A stretch of DNA of 64,000 bases from Gemmatimonadaceae bacterium (GTDB lineage Bacteria; Gemmatimonadota; Gemmatimonadetes; Gemmatimonadales; Gemmatimonadaceae), in assembly GCA_020852815.1 (NCBI GenBank), contig JADZAN010000018.1:124001-188000 (forward strand). The letters are read 5' to 3'. Both the position numbers and the translations under genes were made by a program. Positions 49,809-56,992 of the stretch are shown here, one piece after another; the stretch's first letter is position 1; the number at the start of each line of letters is the position of its first letter. Below the pieces are notes generated by a model that had not been told where the DNA came from, ran no database searches, and saw only the letters and a list, made by a program, of their open reading frames with translations.

Positions 49809-50493
49809 TGCGCGCGCTAAGAAATGCGATCGCGTGCTTCCGATAGCTTTCGTAGGCCTTCAAGTCCGCGGGCAAGGGCGAACTGCTGAAGTCATCGAAC
49901 GGCGCAAAGAAGCGTACCGACCTGAAGTCCGGGCTTACGAGATCGTGAAGTAGGAAGAAGTCGACGTAGCCCTCGAACGATTCGAAGAGCGCAAAGAAGG
50001 CCGAGTATCGAGAGAGCGTAACAGACAAAGGACTCTTCTCGGCGCGATAGTGCCGCCGAATACACTCAACGGTCAGATCAAACCGGTCCTTGATGCGTGG
50101 ATGAAATCCGCGTGCCCCGTTGATGGTCATTCGGCGATCGACGCGATTGGCGGGGAATATCATCATGCCGCCTATGGTGTATCCGAGGCTCATGAACGAC
50201 TCCCACTCGTCAGCTGGGATTTGAGCGATCGCCGATGCAAGCCGAGATTCCTTCCTGAACGTCGGAACTACCGCGTCGCTCGCGAGGAAGAACTCGCCGA
50301 GCGGCGAGTGATGATGGAGATAGGCGTTCGGGCGCGATGCGCTGAGCTCGAACGGCGACCCGCCCGGCAAGGGCTTGCTCCACAGGAATCGATGATACGC
50401 ACGAAGTGCCGGACTGAGAAGATCGGGGTCGCGGCCCGGAGGTGTATCCCGACGGAAGTCGAACGTGATATCGATATCGATGCTGCGATGCAT
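49777..50493 (-). CDS. DUF6994-family protein
   Basis: About 238 residues from the ATG at 50493 (MHRSIDIDITFDFRRDTPPGRDPDLLSPALRAYHRFLWSKPLPGG). The segments RAYHRFLWSKPLPGGSPFELSAS, YLHHHSPLGEFFLASDAVVPTF and SLGYTIGGMMIFPANRVDRRMTINGARGFHPRIKDRFDLTVECIRRHY fit the DUF6994 family as I recall it; function unknown. Its 3' end runs through what should be an attC straight into the higB leader, so two cassettes appear fused. The last residues (ARNARIHRSHGS) are probably not original. Confidence 0.8.
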   Translation of the reverse strand: MHRSIDIDITFDFRRDTPPGRDPDLLSPALRAYHRFLWSKPLPGGSPFELSASRPNAYLHHHSPLGEFFLASDAVVPTFRKESRLASAIAQIPADEWESFMSLGYTIGGMMIFPANRVDRRMTINGARGFHPRIKDRFDLTVECIRRHYRAEKSPLSVTLSRYSAFFALFESFEGYVDFFLLHDLVSPDFRSVRFFAPFDDFSSSPLPADLKAYESYRKHAIAFLSARNARIHRSHGS

Positions 50494-50517
50494 GTCGCTA
50501 CAGATCGCCGTGTTGCG

Positions 50518-50611
50518 TGCTAACGCCACGGTTCACCTGCAGCCGAAGGAAGTAGAGCGCGCACAGCGCGCGTTCAATAGCTCGGCTGACTGGTGCAACC
50601 GTCTGTTATGC
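50518..50611 (-). other. attC site
   Basis: TGCTAAC (50518 to 50524) and GTTATGC (50605 to 50611), interior GAGCGCGCACAGCGCGC, arms GGTTCACCTGCAGCC / GGCTGACTGGTGCAACC. The right core complements GCATAAC at 51270. Confidence 0.85.
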
Positions 50612-50920
50612 GACGCGCAGGGGCTTGATTCGTGCCACGTCGTCCTTGATCGCTTGGCCCGCCTCCCAGAGATCGACGCTGCGCTGGGCGTTGAGCCAGA
50701 ACTCCGCGCTGTTGCCAAAGAGCCGCGACAACCGCAACGCCATCTCGGGGCTCAACGCGCGTCGCTCACGCAGCAGTTCGTTGATCGACTGCCGGGAAAC
50801 GCCTAACGCCTCCGCCAGCCCCGCCACGGTGAGCGCGTAGTCGGGCATGAAGTCTTCGCGGAGCATTTCCCCCGGGTGGGTCGGCCGCCGCTTCATCGTA
50901 CGGGTGTTCGGGATGCTCAT
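50606..50920 (-). CDS. higA: HigA-family antitoxin (XRE)
   Basis: About 104 residues (MSIPNTRTMKRRPTHPGEMLREDFMPDYALTVAGLAEALGVSRQSINELLRERRALSPEMALRLSRLFGNSAEFWLNAQRSVDLWEAGQAIKDD). HPGE and the XRE helix-turn-helix (LTVAGLAEALGVSRQSINELLRERRALS) are complete. It pairs with the upstream HigB toxin, which it inactivates while repressing the shared promoter. The stop TAA lies inside the attC core. There is a 15-base gap to the toxin gene. Confidence 0.95.
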   Translation of the reverse strand: MSIPNTRTMKRRPTHPGEMLREDFMPDYALTVAGLAEALGVSRQSINELLRERRALSPEMALRLSRLFGNSAEFWLNAQRSVDLWEAGQAIKDDVARIKPLRVA

Positions 50921-50935
50921 GCGGAGCCCTCCAGC

Positions 50936-51217
50936 CTAGTGGTAGTCGCAGACCTCGACGTCGTAGGCATCGCCGTCGACGAAGCGGAAACAGATGCGCC
51001 ACTGATCGTTCACGGCGATCGCATGCTGGCCCTGCCGATCGCCGCGTAGCGCGTGGAGGCGGTTGCCAGGGGGCACTTTCAGGTCGTCCAGCGACGTCGC
51101 CAGGTCCACGTACTCCAGCTTTCGCGCCGCCCGGCGTGCCACGTCGGGCGGGAAGCGCTTCGCCGCACCTGTGGCATAGAGGTCCTGCGTGCGCTTGTCG
51201 GCGAACGACTTGATCAC
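50936..51217 (-). CDS. higB: HigB-family mRNA interferase toxin
   Basis: About 93 residues (MIKSFADKRTQDLYATGAAKRFPPDVARRAARKLEYVDLATSLDDLKVPPGNRLHALRGDRQGQHAIAVNDQWRICFRFVDGDAYDVEVCDYH). The RelE/HigB fold is complete, with the PPGNRLHALRGDRQGQHAIAVNDQWRICF core and C-terminal DYH containing the usual His. It cleaves mRNA on the ribosome. The GTG start at 51217 lies seven bases from the -10, so the message may be leaderless. The module is intact. Confidence 0.94.
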   Translation of the reverse strand: MIKSFADKRTQDLYATGAAKRFPPDVARRAARKLEYVDLATSLDDLKVPPGNRLHALRGDRQGQHAIAVNDQWRICFRFVDGDAYDVEVCDYH

Positions 51218-51223
51218 GGGTCA

Positions 51224-51252
51224 AGTGTAACGCAGCACGTGACACGTGTCAA
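51224..51252 (-). promoter_or_regulatory. higBA promoter with operator palindrome
   Basis: On the minus strand, a consensus TTGACA (51247 to 51252), a 17-base spacer and TACACT (51224 to 51229), with the GTG start seven bases beyond. A 10-bp palindrome GACACGTGTC (51241 to 51250) covers part of the -35 and the spacer and is a likely HigA operator. Confidence 0.75.
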
Positions 51253-51269
51253 TTCACGCCGGTCGGTTC

Positions 51270-51361
51270 GCATAACTTCGGTTCACCTGCAGCCGAAGGC
51301 AATCAAGCGCGCGAAGCGCCCGTACAATAGCTCGGCCGACTGGTGCAACCGATGGTTATGC
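51270..51361 (-). other. attC site
   Basis: GCATAAC (51270 to 51276) and GTTATGC (51355 to 51361), interior AAGCGCGCGAAGCGCCC. Arms match the site at 50518 almost exactly. The brnA stop codon lies in the right core. Confidence 0.85.
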
Positions 51362-51646
51362 AGCGCCGGCGCGTTTGCGCCGCGGCCTGGCTGCGGGGCG
51401 ACTGCCGAGTTCATCGCGAATCACGCGCCGGACCACCGCCTCGAGCGGTTCGCGCGCTTCCGTCATGGCCTGGCGCAGGGTCTGGTTGATGAGCGTCTGA
51501 TAGTTGCCCCCGCCAGCCGCGTCGACCTGGGCGCGATACCAGTCGAGGATGTCGTCATCGAGCCGGATCGTGATCCGCGTCTTACCCGTGGCGACGGGCA
51601 GCACCGGGCCACGGCGGGCCTTGGAGAAGTCATACTCTTTACGCAT
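51356..51646 (-). CDS. brnA: BrnA antitoxin
   Basis: About 96 residues from the ATG at 51646 (MRKEYDFSKARRGPVLPVATGKTRITIRLDDDILDWYRAQVDAAGGGNYQTLINQTLRQAMTEAREPLEAVVRRVIRDELGS). The BrnA signature is clear: MRKEYDFSKARRGPV followed by a ribbon-helix-helix DNA-binding part ITIRLDDDILDWYRAQVDAAGGGNYQTLINQTLRQAM. It would neutralise BrnT and repress the operon. Its start overlaps the end of the brnT frame. It is intact although the toxin is not. Confidence 0.95.
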   Translation of the reverse strand: MRKEYDFSKARRGPVLPVATGKTRITIRLDDDILDWYRAQVDAAGGGNYQTLINQTLRQAMTEAREPLEAVVRRVIRDELGSRPAARPRRKRAGAA

Positions 51647-51914
51647 CAGCGTCCTCGGCGTACTGGCGGCGCTCTCGAGCTGTTGCCCGGCGCGCCGAAA
51701 TGAGTCGGATCGCCCCAGGGCTGGTGGTCCAGACGACAACCAGCACGCGATCCAGGAGGTCACGGCCCAGCGTGACGAAGCGTTCTTCGTTGGGCTACGG
51801 GTCCGGGAGCGTGAGCGCATACGCGTCCTCGAAGACGCCGGCGGCATCGGCCAACTCGACACCGTGCTTGGCGCGATTCGTGGCGGCCTTGGCCGGGTCC
51901 CACTCGAAGTCCAT
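51639..51914 (-). pseudogene. brnT: BrnT toxin gene with in-frame stop
   Basis: Reading from the ATG at 51914, the frame gives MDFEWDPAKAATNRAKHGVE, LADAAGVFEDAYALTLPDP, then TAG at 51795 to 51797, then NEERFVTLGRDLLDRVLVVVWTTSPGAIRLISARRATARERRQY to a TAA overlapping the brnA start. All parts of BrnT (RelE-like ribonuclease fold, with DPAKAATNRAKHGV at the front and RLISARRATARERRQY at the end) are present in one frame, so a single nonsense codon has probably inactivated it. Confidence 0.85.
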
Positions 51915-51919
51915 GCTGC

Positions 51920-51948
51920 AACGTATGTACTGATGTACACCGCCGCAA
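51920..51948 (-). promoter_or_regulatory. brnTA promoter with operator palindrome
   Basis: On the minus strand, TTGCGG (51943 to 51948), a 17-base spacer and TACGTT (51920 to 51925), with the ATG six bases away. The spacer contains TGTAC-ATCA-GTACA (51926 to 51939), a likely BrnA operator. Confidence 0.6.
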
Positions 51949-52025
51949 CCCGCCGGGGACCGTTCACTGTGCGATACAGGCGGCTACGGGAGAGCGCGCA
52001 GGCCCGGCCTCACGCTCATTCGGCT

Positions 52026-52201
52026 GCATAACGAGGTTGTAGGATAAGTCCGCGCTCCGTTGCCGGGCCTGCATTTCTCCATACCGAAACCATTGCCGGG
52101 ACGGCGAACGTCGATCCTGGGGCGAATGTGAGCGTCGAATCCTCGACAACGCACTGGGTGGATGTGACGGTCGAATTTTCCTACATCCTCAACGTTCTAA
52201 C
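52026..52201 (-). other. Long attC-like element without a gene
   Basis: GCATAAC at the left begins an arm GAGGTTGTAGGATAAG that pairs with TTTTCCTACATCCTC near the right end, which overlaps the core of the next site (GTTCTAA). The left core is the exact complement of the right core at 51355. The 176-bp element carries no gene and may be an unusually long attC forming its own cassette. Confidence 0.5.
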
Positions 52202-52285
52202 TCAACCGCCGACGAAGGACATCGTGCAGCGGCCCCGCCGCTGCACACAGCAGATCGGCGGTCTGTTGCAGCACCCCGTTAGGCG
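52196..52285 (-). other. attC site
   Basis: TTCTAAC (52196 to 52202) and GTTAGGC (52279 to 52285), with CAACCGCCGA / TCGGCGGTCTGTTG arms and inner GCAGCGGC / GCCGCTGC. The right core contains the stop of the next gene and complements GCCTAAC at 53358. Confidence 0.8.
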
Positions 52286-53337
52286 CCTATACGTGGTTCC
52301 CAGCGATGGCGTGCGAGAGTTTCCAGTCCATCGGAATCTTGGGTGGCGACGTACACGTGTCGACGGATATCGTAACAGCTTCCGGGGGCGCTCGCGGATC
52401 GCGCCCGGAGGATCAATGCAAACCCGTCGGGCGAGGCGATCGCGACACCGGGGATGGGCTCGGCGAAGGACACGAACGGGGGCAGAAGCTTGGGCCATGT
52501 CCCGTAGGACGCCGCCGGGCGCCGCGGCGTGCCGTAGAGAAAGGTCTGGCGCTCGGCGAATGCGTCCTGATCGGCTTGCGTCACGCGCTGAGGCTCGTCG
52601 CGAATGGCCTCGCCGCGAATCCAGCGGCCGTCCGGCGTTCGCCGGTCCAGACGATACGGCTCCAGTCGCGCGACCGCGAGCCATCCGTCGCGTGCGACCG
52701 CGAACACCTCGCTCGTCGCGAGGGCCGGCCGCTCACGCACCTGCATGCCCGTCGATCCCGAGGGGGTGCTCCATCGCTCAATACGACCGGGCGCCGCTCG
52801 CAGGCGGGCGATCGTGTCGACTCGGCCCGTGGCGCGGGCAACGCGCATGACGCGAATGGAATCGGCAGCACCGAACTGGTGGCTCCCAAGGGGAGTTGGA
52901 GGTGACCACGTCGACCAGACGTGACCGAGGTCGTCGGTCGCACTGACCAACCCTCGCACGGCTACCAAGGCTGGCGTATCCGGGGGAATCGAGCCGGTTG
53001 GCGCGTCGCCGACAAACACGAGCCAGCGCCGAGTTGCGCCTCCCATAAGAGAAGAGTCGGCGGGCAGTCGAAAGAGCGGCGCCGCATTCGCATACTCCCT
53101 CGGCCCCGCTCCGCGGCGTCCAACGTCGCGTACGGCATCAGTCTTGAGATCCGCCACCAGGACTCGAGATTCTCGCCCATCGCTCACCAGGACGCGACCG
53201 TCCGCCAATTCTCGAACGGAGGAGATGAAGGAGAACTCGTGGGAGAACCGCGCATCCGGCGGCGCGAGCGCCTGCGGGCTCTGCGCCGCTAGCGTTCCGC
53301 TCGCCAGCACACCGAGACAGAGCAGGACAACTCGCAT
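52279..53337 (-). CDS. Exported 6-bladed beta-propeller-like protein
   Basis: About 352 residues from the ATG at 53337 (MRVVLLCLGVLASGTLAAQS), a signal peptide ending A-Q. The mature sequence has repeated four-strand motifs with conserved turns: SHEFSFISSVRELADGRVLVSDGRESRVLVADLKTD, WLVFVGDAPTGS, LVSATDDLGHVWSTW, EVFAVARDGWLAVARLEPYRLDRRTPDG and IPGVAIASPDGFALILRA, like the 6-bladed beta-propeller (NHL/BF-type) proteins common in Gemmatimonadota. It is probably a binding protein. The stop lies in the attC core. Confidence 0.75.
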   Translation of the reverse strand: MRVVLLCLGVLASGTLAAQSPQALAPPDARFSHEFSFISSVRELADGRVLVSDGRESRVLVADLKTDAVRDVGRRGAGPREYANAAPLFRLPADSSLMGGATRRWLVFVGDAPTGSIPPDTPALVAVRGLVSATDDLGHVWSTWSPPTPLGSHQFGAADSIRVMRVARATGRVDTIARLRAAPGRIERWSTPSGSTGMQVRERPALATSEVFAVARDGWLAVARLEPYRLDRRTPDGRWIRGEAIRDEPQRVTQADQDAFAERQTFLYGTPRRPAASYGTWPKLLPPFVSFAEPIPGVAIASPDGFALILRARSASAPGSCYDIRRHVYVATQDSDGLETLARHRWEPRIGA

Positions 53338-53357
53338 GCATTGACGGGAGTTGGTGC

Positions 53358-53435
53358 GCCTAACGTTGGAGTTCACCCGCGGGCGACAGACGGCGCAGCC
53401 GGCTGGCGAACGTCGGGTGCAACGACGGGTTAGGC
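53358..53435 (-). other. attC site
   Basis: GCCTAAC (53358 to 53364) and GTTAGGC (53429 to 53435), arms GTTCACCCGCGGGCGA / CGAACGTCGGGTGCAA. The cores complement those of the next boundary at 53880. Confidence 0.85.
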
Positions 53436-53861
53436 GTCACTGCGCGGACTGGGGGTTCGATCTCCCCAGCCGAGGGAGGTTGCATTGCCTTCGCGATCTA
53501 TCTCGACGTAGGCGAAGTACGGCTCTCGCTGGCCCTTGCTCGGAACCTTCCAGAAATGAGCGGCGCCTCTGTCGTTTGTCAGAACGCCAAGGTACTGAAG
53601 ATCGTCTGCCTTCAAGCCATCTGGGTCATCCAAGAATTCCCCGAACTCGCGCCGTAGATATCGCGGCAACTCGCGTTCAGTGGCTTCATCCAAACCGGTC
53701 CTGCCGAACCAACTGGCTTCCTCCACCGTCGCTTCCTCGAGTTGACGGCGCGAAAGATACTGTCCGTGAGCAGCTGCCACGTCCTTTCTCACGCTACGCG
53801 CGAATCCATAGATGGCGATCGCGAGCACGCAGAGAACCAGAGCGATGAGAGCGAGGTACAT
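53430..53861 (-). CDS. Membrane-anchored hypothetical protein
   Basis: About 143 residues (MYLALIALVLCVLAIAIYGF) with one N-terminal transmembrane helix followed by a basic segment (ARSVRKDVAAAHGQYLSRRQLEEATVEEASWFGR) and a soluble domain with ELPRYLRREFGEFLDDPDGLKADDLQYLGVLTNDRGAAHFWKVPSKGQREPYFAYVEIDREGNATSLGWG. It resembles small membrane-bound proteins found in cassette arrays; the family is unrecognised. The stop TAA lies in the attC core. Confidence 0.65.
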   Translation of the reverse strand: MYLALIALVLCVLAIAIYGFARSVRKDVAAAHGQYLSRRQLEEATVEEASWFGRTGLDEATERELPRYLRREFGEFLDDPDGLKADDLQYLGVLTNDRGAAHFWKVPSKGQREPYFAYVEIDREGNATSLGWGDRTPSPRSDA

Positions 53862-53879
53862 AAGGGCTAGTTGTGTGAC

Positions 53880-53970
53880 GCCTAACGTTAAGCCTCAGCT
53901 GCAGCCGCAGGAAATGGAGCGCGCGGAGCGCGCATACCCAAGCGGCTAACTGCTGCTGGCGATGTTACCG
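53880..53970 (-). other. attC site
   Basis: GCCTAAC (53880 to 53886) and GTTACCG (53964 to 53970), interior GAGCGCGCGGAGCGCGC, arms GCCTCAGCTGCAGCCG / CGGCTAACTGCTGC. Confidence 0.82.
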
Positions 53971-54552
53971 TGCGCGAGCGGGAAAGGCGAGCATCAGAAT
54001 GCGATTCGTCGCGCGCAGATCGAAGGTGTCGGGGTGAAAGTGCGCGCCAACCCAGGTCCGACTCGCGAGGAACTCCGAATCCGTCGGGTCGGCGAGACTC
54101 CGCAGCAGGTCTGTGTAACCCGGTGATCCACCGGCGTCCTCGGGTGGGCCCGCGCGTGCGCCATCGACGCACCACGGATAGGGGACGTCGGGGTGCGGCG
54201 CATGCGTCGCCACGAGACGAATGTCGTGCACCCAGTTGTCGCCGAAGTCGTAGGTGTACTCGAGCCGCGAGTCCGGCTGCAGTGCGAGACTCGCGAGCGA
54301 CGTGCGCGTCGCGTCGCGCCCCTCGGCGTCTTCGTGGGGCGCTTCATACTCGACGCCATCGAGCAGAAACGAGTAGAGGTGGTAGTCCAGCCAGCCGAAG
54401 CATTCCTGAATCACCCGATGGACCTCGTCGAGCGTGAACGCGTCGGGCACCAGCACCTGTCGCCAGATCTCGGGTGCGATGTCTTGCAGCGCAATGCGGA
54501 GCTCGAGGATTCGAGGCGGCGACTTGGCGCGCGCGCGCTTCGGCACGATCAC
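53965..54552 (-). CDS. pRiA4b ORF-3-like protein
   Basis: About 195 residues (MIVPKRARAKSPPRILELRIALQDIAPEIWRQVLVPDAFTLDEVHRVIQECFGWLDYHLYSFLLDG). The signature of the plasmid pRiA4b ORF-3 family is clear: LQDIAPE-IWR-V-V, TLDEVHRVIQECFGW-DYHLYSF, then LEYTYDFGDNWVHDIRLV and YPWCVDGARAGPPEDAGGSPGYTDLL. The family occurs on plasmids and in accessory regions; its function is unknown. The stop TAA lies in the attC core, so it fills its cassette. Confidence 0.92.
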   Translation of the reverse strand: MIVPKRARAKSPPRILELRIALQDIAPEIWRQVLVPDAFTLDEVHRVIQECFGWLDYHLYSFLLDGVEYEAPHEDAEGRDATRTSLASLALQPDSRLEYTYDFGDNWVHDIRLVATHAPHPDVPYPWCVDGARAGPPEDAGGSPGYTDLLRSLADPTDSEFLASRTWVGAHFHPDTFDLRATNRILMLAFPARAR

Positions 54553-54570
54553 CTCCAGGTCGGAAGCGAA

Positions 54571-54664
54571 GGGTAACGTTTGAGCATCAGCTGCGGACGA
54601 ACGAAATAGAGCGAGCGCAGCGAGCGTACAGTAGATCGGCCGTCTGCTGCATGCGATGTTAGCC
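54571..54664 (-). other. attC site
   Basis: GGGTAAC (54571 to 54577) and GTTAGCC (54658 to 54664), interior GAGCGAGCGCAGCGAGC, arms AGCATCAGCTGCGGACGA / CGGCCGTCTGCTGCATGC. Confidence 0.82.
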
Positions 54665-55300
54665 GGTTCCTTCGCTTAAAGAGAGGGGCTTTCGATACGG
54701 ATGCGGCGGGATCGCGCGAAGCTGATCGCCGAGCACGAGTGCGCAGGTGTTATCGAGACCTAGTACAGCGAAGCAAGCGTCACGCACCGCCCATTGCATT
54801 GTGAGCAATGTCAGGGCGCCTTCCTCGCGAATAAGATCCGCTCGCCGTTGGAGGTGCGCGTCTTGGTGAAAGACCTCGCCGTTCATCCATGTGTGCAAGA
54901 TGAACTCAGCGTCGAAGTGTTCATCGTGGATCGCAAAGACAATCGGTCGCCGAAACGACTGTTTCCACGCATCTCTCAGCTGCACCACCAGATCGCGAAC
55001 CTCCTCACTCCCAACTCGATATGCGAGGTTGGCGACTTTGTTGAAGTTGGTCGGTTCTTTCTGCGCATAGACGAGACGGAACGCGACCATGAGCGCGAAG
55101 AAGTCCGCTTCCGGGATTAGATCTGCTTCGTCTGGCAGATCAGCACGGAACATGCGCGCACCGAACTGGTGAGAAGCATACGGTAGCACGCGATCATAGA
55201 GACGACCGGCCGCCCGCCTGAAGGACTGAAGCTGGAGGCGGTCCTGCTCGTTGAGCGGTGACGTCTGCGGAGTCATGCGCTTTGTTCGCATTGGATTCAA
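54659..55300 (-). CDS. Hypothetical cassette protein
   Basis: About 213 residues; ATG codons at 55300, 55291 and 55276 (MTPQTSPLNEQDRLQLQSF) are all possible starts. Features include FRRAAGRLYDRVLPYASHQFGARMFRADLPDEADLIPEADFFALMVAFRLVYAQKEPTNFNKVANLAYR and REEGALTLLTMQWAVRDACFAVLGLDNTCALVLGDQLRAIPPHP. No signal peptide or membrane segment is seen and no family is recognised. The stop lies in the attC core and the start is 14 to 38 bases from the cassette edge. Confidence 0.65.
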   Translation of the reverse strand: MNPMRTKRMTPQTSPLNEQDRLQLQSFRRAAGRLYDRVLPYASHQFGARMFRADLPDEADLIPEADFFALMVAFRLVYAQKEPTNFNKVANLAYRVGSEEVRDLVVQLRDAWKQSFRRPIVFAIHDEHFDAEFILHTWMNGEVFHQDAHLQRRADLIREEGALTLLTMQWAVRDACFAVLGLDNTCALVLGDQLRAIPPHPYRKPLSLSEGTG

Positions 55301-55314
55301 ATCCGCCTAACGCC

Positions 55315-55397
55315 GAGCATCATCTGCGGCCGAAGGAAACAGAGCGAGCGAAGCGAGCGCACAACAGATCGGCCGACTGCTGCATGCGATGTTATGC
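55315..55397 (-). other. attC site
   Basis: GCCTAAC (55315 to 55321) and GTTATGC (55391 to 55397), interior GAGCGAGCGAAGCGAGC, arms CATCATCTGCGGCCGA / TCGGCCGACTGCTGCATG. Confidence 0.82.
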
Positions 55398-55464
55398 GGC
55401 CCTGTCACAGCGCTCGCCCTTGCCGGGGCGAGTGCTGTGCCAAGCTAGGTGCGAATCTCAAATG

Positions 55465-56304
55465 CTAGGCCACCTTCGGCAGCCACTCGCTTTCTGGTTT
55501 CGCGATGAGCCGAGCGTTCTTGTACGCAAGATCGAGGGGCAATACCGTGAAGGCACGATAGGCCCGAGCTTCTCGCTCCACGACGAGTGCCAAGTCTGCT
55601 CGTGCAGGCGTCTCGAAGCAGAGCGGCAGCAGAAGTTGAATGCGACCGAGTTCTGCGCCATCGCGTCCGAAGTAGAACTGAGGAATCGCGACCTTATAGT
55701 TCATCTGCGCGCGCTTGCCCGCCTCAACGACCTGACTCTGCAGCATCCCCCGGCGCTTGTGCGCGTTCTCCCTCAGGTCAGGTGGATATCGATCGACGTT
55801 GTCGTCGATTATGTGGTCGAGGTTCGGGATGAGCTCACGGTCTGGGTCGTAGATGAGCTCCGCCGGATTCTCGAAGTACCGTGCAACTGGCGGCCGACGA
55901 ATGAAGAAACTCATTCGTTTGTCGCTCTCGGTAACGAAGTCCTTCAACACCCAAGGCTGTCGATTGGGGTCGCGATTTGCCTCGAAGAACGCGTAGATCG
56001 GCTCGTAGTTCGGAGTGAACAGGCCGGTGTTGAAGGCGGCGATCCGGATGCCCTGAGCGTCGGAAGACTCCTCGATCTTCTCCTGCTGCACCAACCGCTT
56101 GAAGGTGTAGCGTAGGTAGTTGCCGAGAATCGAGAACGGCTGGTTCGAATCGAAGGACCAGGTCTCAGGCTGGGCGCGTTCGGAAAGCTCACGAAGTCGC
56201 GACTCGAAGCCCTTGCTTGGCGGAACATCTACTCCGCGTGCTGGGATCCAGGCGAAGTCAAAGAGGTCCGCGGCCCCCGCAGGGGTAGGAAGGGTGGAGC
56301 TCAT
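55465..56304 (-). CDS. DUF3825-domain protein
   Basis: About 279 residues (MSSTLPTPAGAADLFDFAWIPARGVDVPPSKGFESRLRELSERAQPETW...), with AAAGGAG eight bases upstream of the start codon. The DUF3825 pattern is complete: FSILGNYLRYTFKRLVQQEK, IAAFNTGLFTPNYEPIYAFFEANRD, PPVARYFENPAELIYDPDRELIPNLDHIIDDNVDRYP and MNYKVAIPQFYFGRDGAELGRIQLLLPLCFETPARADLALVVER, ending KNARLIAKPESEWLPKV. Function is unknown; the domain also occurs in proteins with RNA-binding or nuclease-like partners. It is intact and full-length. Confidence 0.88.
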   Translation of the reverse strand: MSSTLPTPAGAADLFDFAWIPARGVDVPPSKGFESRLRELSERAQPETWSFDSNQPFSILGNYLRYTFKRLVQQEKIEESSDAQGIRIAAFNTGLFTPNYEPIYAFFEANRDPNRQPWVLKDFVTESDKRMSFFIRRPPVARYFENPAELIYDPDRELIPNLDHIIDDNVDRYPPDLRENAHKRRGMLQSQVVEAGKRAQMNYKVAIPQFYFGRDGAELGRIQLLLPLCFETPARADLALVVEREARAYRAFTVLPLDLAYKNARLIAKPESEWLPKVA

Positions 56305-56441
56305 GCTTGTACTCCTTTCGGTTAATGGGGTTGCTCAACATCTGCCTGCCAGAATTCAATGCCCGCGGCGACTCGTTGGACGCGGCGGGATCATCAAGTT
56401 AGCACACCAAGAAACGACGTCAAGACGGTCCCGGATGGGCC

Positions 56442-56541
56442 GTATAACGATAGAACTCAGCAGCGGGCGAGTTATTACAAAACGCGCGCACTCTGTGCGC
56501 GCCAACCAAAGATCGCCCGTCTGTTGCAGTGCATGTTGGGC
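56442..56541 (-). other. attC site
   Basis: GTATAAC (56442 to 56448) and GTTGGGC (56535 to 56541), interior ACGCGCGCACTCTGTGCGCGC, arms CTCAGCAGCGGGCGA / TCGCCCGTCTGTTGCAG. The right core exactly complements GCCCAAC at 56894. Confidence 0.85.
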
Positions 56542-56585
56542 GGAGGGCCGCGCGATCCCAAACGCGTGGATGCGGCCCCGACTCG

Positions 56586-56828
56586 TTAGGTGCGGGACGC
56601 GGACGTGCCCGCCCGCCACGCGTCGGCGGCCGCCCAGAGCGTGAGCATCGCGATCTCCAGCAGCGGCAGGGCGATGGGTAGGCGCGCAATCGCGAACAGG
56701 GGCCAGAGCAGCAGCGCGGCGAGGGACGCCCACAGGAAGCGTCGCCCGACGATGTGGCGGCCCTGCTCAAACTGTCCCCAACCAGGGACAACGAAACTAA
56801 GCAACATGCATCGCGTGCGCGGCGTCAT
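56586..56828 (-). CDS. Small membrane protein (DUF5683/TM2-like)
   Basis: About 80 residues: MTPRTRCMLLSFVVPGWGQFEQGRHIVGRRFLWASLAALLLWPLFAIARLPIALPLLEIAMLTLWAAADAW. The PGWGQFEQGRHIVG stretch between two hydrophobic parts is reminiscent of DUF5683-type (TM2-like) membrane proteins. The C-terminus (RAGTSASRT) is short and basic. The cassette is entirely taken up by this gene. Function unknown. Confidence 0.65.
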   Translation of the reverse strand: MTPRTRCMLLSFVVPGWGQFEQGRHIVGRRFLWASLAALLLWPLFAIARLPIALPLLEIAMLTLWAAADAWRAGTSASRT

Positions 56829-56893
56829 CGATTCCTCCAGAAGTGCGGTACGCCTTCAGCCCATGCAGAATATTACGACAGTTTGTCCCATCC

Positions 56894-56992
56894 GCCCAAC
56901 GCCAATGTTGAGCTGCGCGGGCGTTCAAATAGAGTGCGCCCGGAGGGCGCACGAATCAATAGTGCCCGCGTCTGCTCCAACTAGTGTTAGGA
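56894..56992 (-). other. attC site
   Basis: GCCCAAC (56894 to 56900) and GTTAGGA (56986 to 56992), interior GAGTGCGCCCGGAGGGCGCAC. The right core exactly complements TCCTAAC at 57905 and contains a stop codon. Confidence 0.85.

Noticed and set aside
51356-51967. A continuous minus-strand protein of about 203 residues through brnT and brnA
   Set aside because: It uses the brnA frame across brnT; the real genes are brnA from 51646 and brnT in another frame, recognised by their motifs.
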